From: Acidobacteriota bacterium
GTDB lineage: Bacteria > Acidobacteriota > Thermoanaerobaculia > Multivoradales > J023
Assembly: GCA_003697015.1 (NCBI GenBank)
Contig: RFGL01000332.1
Coordinates: forward strand, 1 to 39,203
Direction: 5' to 3'
Length of the DNA: 39,203 nucleotides
Below the pieces are notes generated by a model, which had not been told where the DNA came from, did not search any database, and was given only the letters and a program-made list of their open reading frames with translations. The position numbers were made by a program, and so were the translations under genes. Position 1 is the stretch's first letter. Each line of letters begins with the position of its first letter. Shown in pieces: positions 36,643 to 39,203 of the stretch.

Positions 36643-37596
36643 CTACGACGAGCCGGCGGCCTGCTGCCGTCCGGCGCCGTCGCGGAAGTCGGCGGCCCGT
36701 ACCCGAGCGAGCTCGGGCCGGCCGAAGAGCTTGAGGTTGGCGCGTTCCCGCTCCAGCCGCGCCATCGCCAGGTCGCAGTAGGCGGGATCGATCTCGACGC
36801 CGATGCTGTTGCGGCCGCAGCGCATCGCCGCCAGGATGGTGGTGCCGGTGCCGCAGAAGGGGTCGAGGACCGTGTCTTCGACGAAGGAGAACATGCGCAC
36901 CAAGCGGAGGGCGAGCTCCAGCGGGTAGGGCGCCGGGTGCTCGCGGGTCGACGCACCGGTGATGCGCCAGAACTGCTGGAACCACTGCTCGTAGTCCGCC
37001 TTAGCGATGCGCGACAGCCGCCGCTGCCGCTCGCTCGGCTTGCGGTAGCCCCCCGGCTTGCGCTGCATGAGGATGAACTCGATGTCGTTCTTGATGATCG
37101 CGTTCGGCTCGTAGGGCTTGCCGAGGAAGCCCGCGCCCCCGCCCTGCACCTCGTAGCTGGCATTGGCGATCTTGTGCCAGATGATCGGATTCAGGTTGTC
37201 GAAGCCGATCTTGCGGCAGGCGACGGCGATGTCGGCGTGGAGCGGCACCACCACGTGCCGCCCGTGGCGCCGCGACAAGCAGACGTCGCCCACCACGCAT
37301 ACCAGCCGTCCGCCCGGCACCAGGACGCGGAAGCATTCCCGCCATACCCGCTCGAGGTCGTCCAGGAAGTCCTCGTAGTCCGCCACGTGGCCGAGCTGCC
37401 CGGGATGGTCCCGGTACTCCTTGAGGGTCCAGTAGGGAGGCGATGTGACGACTAAGTGTACGGTGCTATCCTCAATATAAAAAAGCTCTCTTGCATCTCC
37501 TTCAATCAATATATGTAGAGATGTGATGAACTCCGTAGTGTGCTTACAGCGATCTTCTACGCTCGACAATACATCTTGGATTCTATTATAGTACAT
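36643..37596 (-). CDS. DNA methyltransferase (beta-class amino-MTase, N4-cytosine or N6-adenine)
   Basis: Catalytic 'TSPPYW' precedes SAM-binding 'DPFCGTGTTILAAMRCGRNSIGVEID'. Confidence 0.93.
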   Translation of the reverse strand: MYYNRIQDVLSSVEDRCKHTTEFITSLHILIEGDARELFYIEDSTVHLVVTSPPYWTLKEYRDHPGQLGHVADYEDFLDDLERVWRECFRVLVPGGRLVCVVGDVCLSRRHGRHVVVPLHADIAVACRKIGFDNLNPIIWHKIANASYEVQGGGAGFLGKPYEPNAIIKNDIEFILMQRKPGGYRKPSERQRRLSRIAKADYEQWFQQFWRITGASTREHPAPYPLELALRLVRMFSFVEDTVLDPFCGTGTTILAAMRCGRNSIGVEIDPAYCDLAMARLERERANLKLFGRPELARVRAADFRDGAGRQQAAGSS

Positions 37597-37693
37597 TACT
37601 AGCTCCGTGGCTCTTGGAAAAACACTAGGAATGGGGGGATCTTCAGTCGCCTCCCACTCCTATCTTGCGCGGTGTCGTACGCTGTCCTTCTGG

Positions 37694-38845
37694 TTACACT
37701 GCTTCTGCGCTACCGCTCTGTTTTCTTACTCTGCGATATCCCTTTGAAGTCGTATCGTTCAGTGCTGCATAAACTGCGTACGAGGTCTCCTTACTCCCTC
37801 CGATGGAAAATGTGCCTTTGGGTGTGAACTTGCCTGCAATGCCCTCCCAGTGCTTGCCCCGGCTCCAGTCAACACTGCGCAGCTTGTTCAATTGCCCGCG
37901 TAGGCTCTCTGACCTCGTGGCAGGATCGATATTCACGAGGTCATGTCCCATCGCCCCAATGGCGGCGAGGACTGATGGGGCAGCCGCAACAGTTCGAGAT
38001 CTATCTTCAATTGCAGGACCGATCATCTCCGTAACAGCAATAAACCATTCAACGGCGACGTCCTGAGTGTTCTCTGGAATAGCCCGGCTTGGAACGCTCT
38101 TGGCTCCATACTTGACGCCGCCAATGCCGGTAGCGAGAGTTACGCAGCTTCCACGAAGAGCGGCAATGGTTACAACATCGGTATCACTCCTTCGAAGCTG
38201 TCTGCGTACCTCGTTGACCCTACCTTTAAAGAATGGAACAGAGCGTTCGACATAACGTGCTATCCTCGTCATGGGATCTCGGAGATCCATTCCAATTGCG
38301 ATCGCAGCATTTGGCTTCACGCCATACATATTCAGGTCATGGAACGCTTGTCGCGCCCATTCAAGGGATAGCCCGTGGCATAGCATGATTGCAACGAAGT
38401 CATCTTCCGTTGATGGTTCTATGTTACGAGCTTCGAATCTAGCAGCGAGCTGCGTTTCACCGTCGATTGCCACAAGCTTAATACCCCACGGTACTTGAAT
38501 AAGTGCTGTGCCGTCCTCCTTGTCTTCGACGGTGAGCTTTTGCTGTGAGAAAAGAATAATGGGCGGAGTTAATCCGTTTTGACTCGACTTTAGCCCAGCA
38601 ATATACTCTGCATAGCTTGGAACATTCCTTCTCTTGGCCCCTTCGAACAGCCGCTGTACCTCCTGGCGGATTTCCTGAATCTCTCGGAGCTCTCTGTTTG
38701 CCTCGACCAAACTCCGATTCTCAGTTTGCCTTGGATCTGGAGCGAGCTGAAAAAGTTGAGCGGCTCTGACCCGACCCAAGAAGCGAGTCTCGTCGATCTT
38801 GACGCCAGCAATCACGTGTCCATCGGTTGGATTGATCTTTTCCAT
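37694..38845 (-). CDS. DndB/DGQHR-like domain protein
   Basis: 'GIKLVAIDGETQLAARFEARN' resembles the DGQHR motif region; overall layout DndB-like; AT-rich relative to flanks. Confidence 0.6.
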   Translation of the reverse strand: MEKINPTDGHVIAGVKIDETRFLGRVRAAQLFQLAPDPRQTENRSLVEANRELREIQEIRQEVQRLFEGAKRRNVPSYAEYIAGLKSSQNGLTPPIILFSQQKLTVEDKEDGTALIQVPWGIKLVAIDGETQLAARFEARNIEPSTEDDFVAIMLCHGLSLEWARQAFHDLNMYGVKPNAAIAIGMDLRDPMTRIARYVERSVPFFKGRVNEVRRQLRRSDTDVVTIAALRGSCVTLATGIGGVKYGAKSVPSRAIPENTQDVAVEWFIAVTEMIGPAIEDRSRTVAAAPSVLAAIGAMGHDLVNIDPATRSESLRGQLNKLRSVDWSRGKHWEGIAGKFTPKGTFSIGGSKETSYAVYAALNDTTSKGYRRVRKQSGSAEAV

Positions 38846-38916
38846 GGCTTGTATCCTATCCTTTATTCCTTAAGAGTTCACGGAATGGCGTTCCCACACG
38901 AATGGAACCGCCGGAC

Positions 38917-38951
38917 CAGACTCGAGATTATACGTAGATATCTCGAGTCTG
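38917..38951. repeat. 12-bp perfect inverted repeat CAGACTCGAGAT-N11-ATCTCGAGTCTG overlapping the promoter (putative operator)
   Basis: Arms 38917-38928 and 38940-38951. Confidence 0.9.
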
Positions 38952-38955
38952 TCAA
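38927..38955 (-). promoter_or_regulatory. Perfect-consensus sigma70 promoter (TTGACA-N17-TATAAT) for the DndB-like gene
   Basis: Minus strand TTGACA (38950-38955), 17-nt spacer, TATAAT (38927-38932). Confidence 0.85.
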
Positions 38956-39094
38956 TTGGCTGTCAGGCTATGCCCCGAGTTTTTGATTTGGCGTCTCGGG
39001 TTGCTTGAGTCGCATTTGATTGACCAGCGGAATTGTACTCTCTATTCCAGAGATAGCTCTATTTTTTGTGTCCCTGGCCGCCTATATATTAGAA

Positions 39095-39203
39095 TCAACG
39101 ATTTTTAAAAATCGGCATCAGCTCGTTGGGTTTTAGGCTGGTCGGGGGCTGGTGGCGGCAGTGGATGGCGAGGAGATGGTTGAAGAGGGCGGGGTCGGCG
39201 GCG
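39095..39203 (-). CDS. C-terminal end of an unidentified CDS entering from beyond the right edge
   Basis: Open minus frame '...AADPALFNHLLAIHCRHQPPTSLKPNELMPIFKNR*' with high-GC codons. Confidence 0.4.
   Translation of the reverse strand, partial: AADPALFNHLLAIHCRHQPPTSLKPNELMPIFKNR

Noticed and set aside
36416-36781. Small plus-strand ORFs between the radical SAM and MTase genes
   Set aside because: Pass through the tandem duplications and antisense MTase sequence; no RBS or conserved motif.

Overview
High-GC bacterial chromosomal window. Paralogue content suggests an Acidobacteriota-like organism, but that is inference only. The left end is origin-proximal: a truncated jag/khpB, two parS-like sites, rsmG, parA, parB and a bactofilin. 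A mostly housekeeping middle follows: tandem lepB, cutA, Cys/Met PLP enzymes, a TVP38-oxidoreductase-DUF547 triple fusion, ridA, a pseudokinase-TonB protein, mltG-ruvX, a frameshifted thiolase, lptD, and a dTDP-/GDP-deoxysugar cluster followed by a polyprenol/phytol kinase-like-DUF92 fusion. The right third is accessory. It holds (i) a translationally coupled DUF488-DUF488-dual-OB-STN cassette next to a truncated thioesterase remnant, (ii) a divergent MraZ/AbrB-like gene and a three-ORF operon behind a near-consensus promoter, and (iii) an AT-rich island with a DndB/DGQHR-like gene and a DNA methyltransferase. The island is driven by a perfect TTGACA-N17-TATAAT promoter embedded in a 12-bp inverted repeat. 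No rRNA, tRNA, CRISPR array or transposase was recognised. All calls are by eye from translations; no searches were run.
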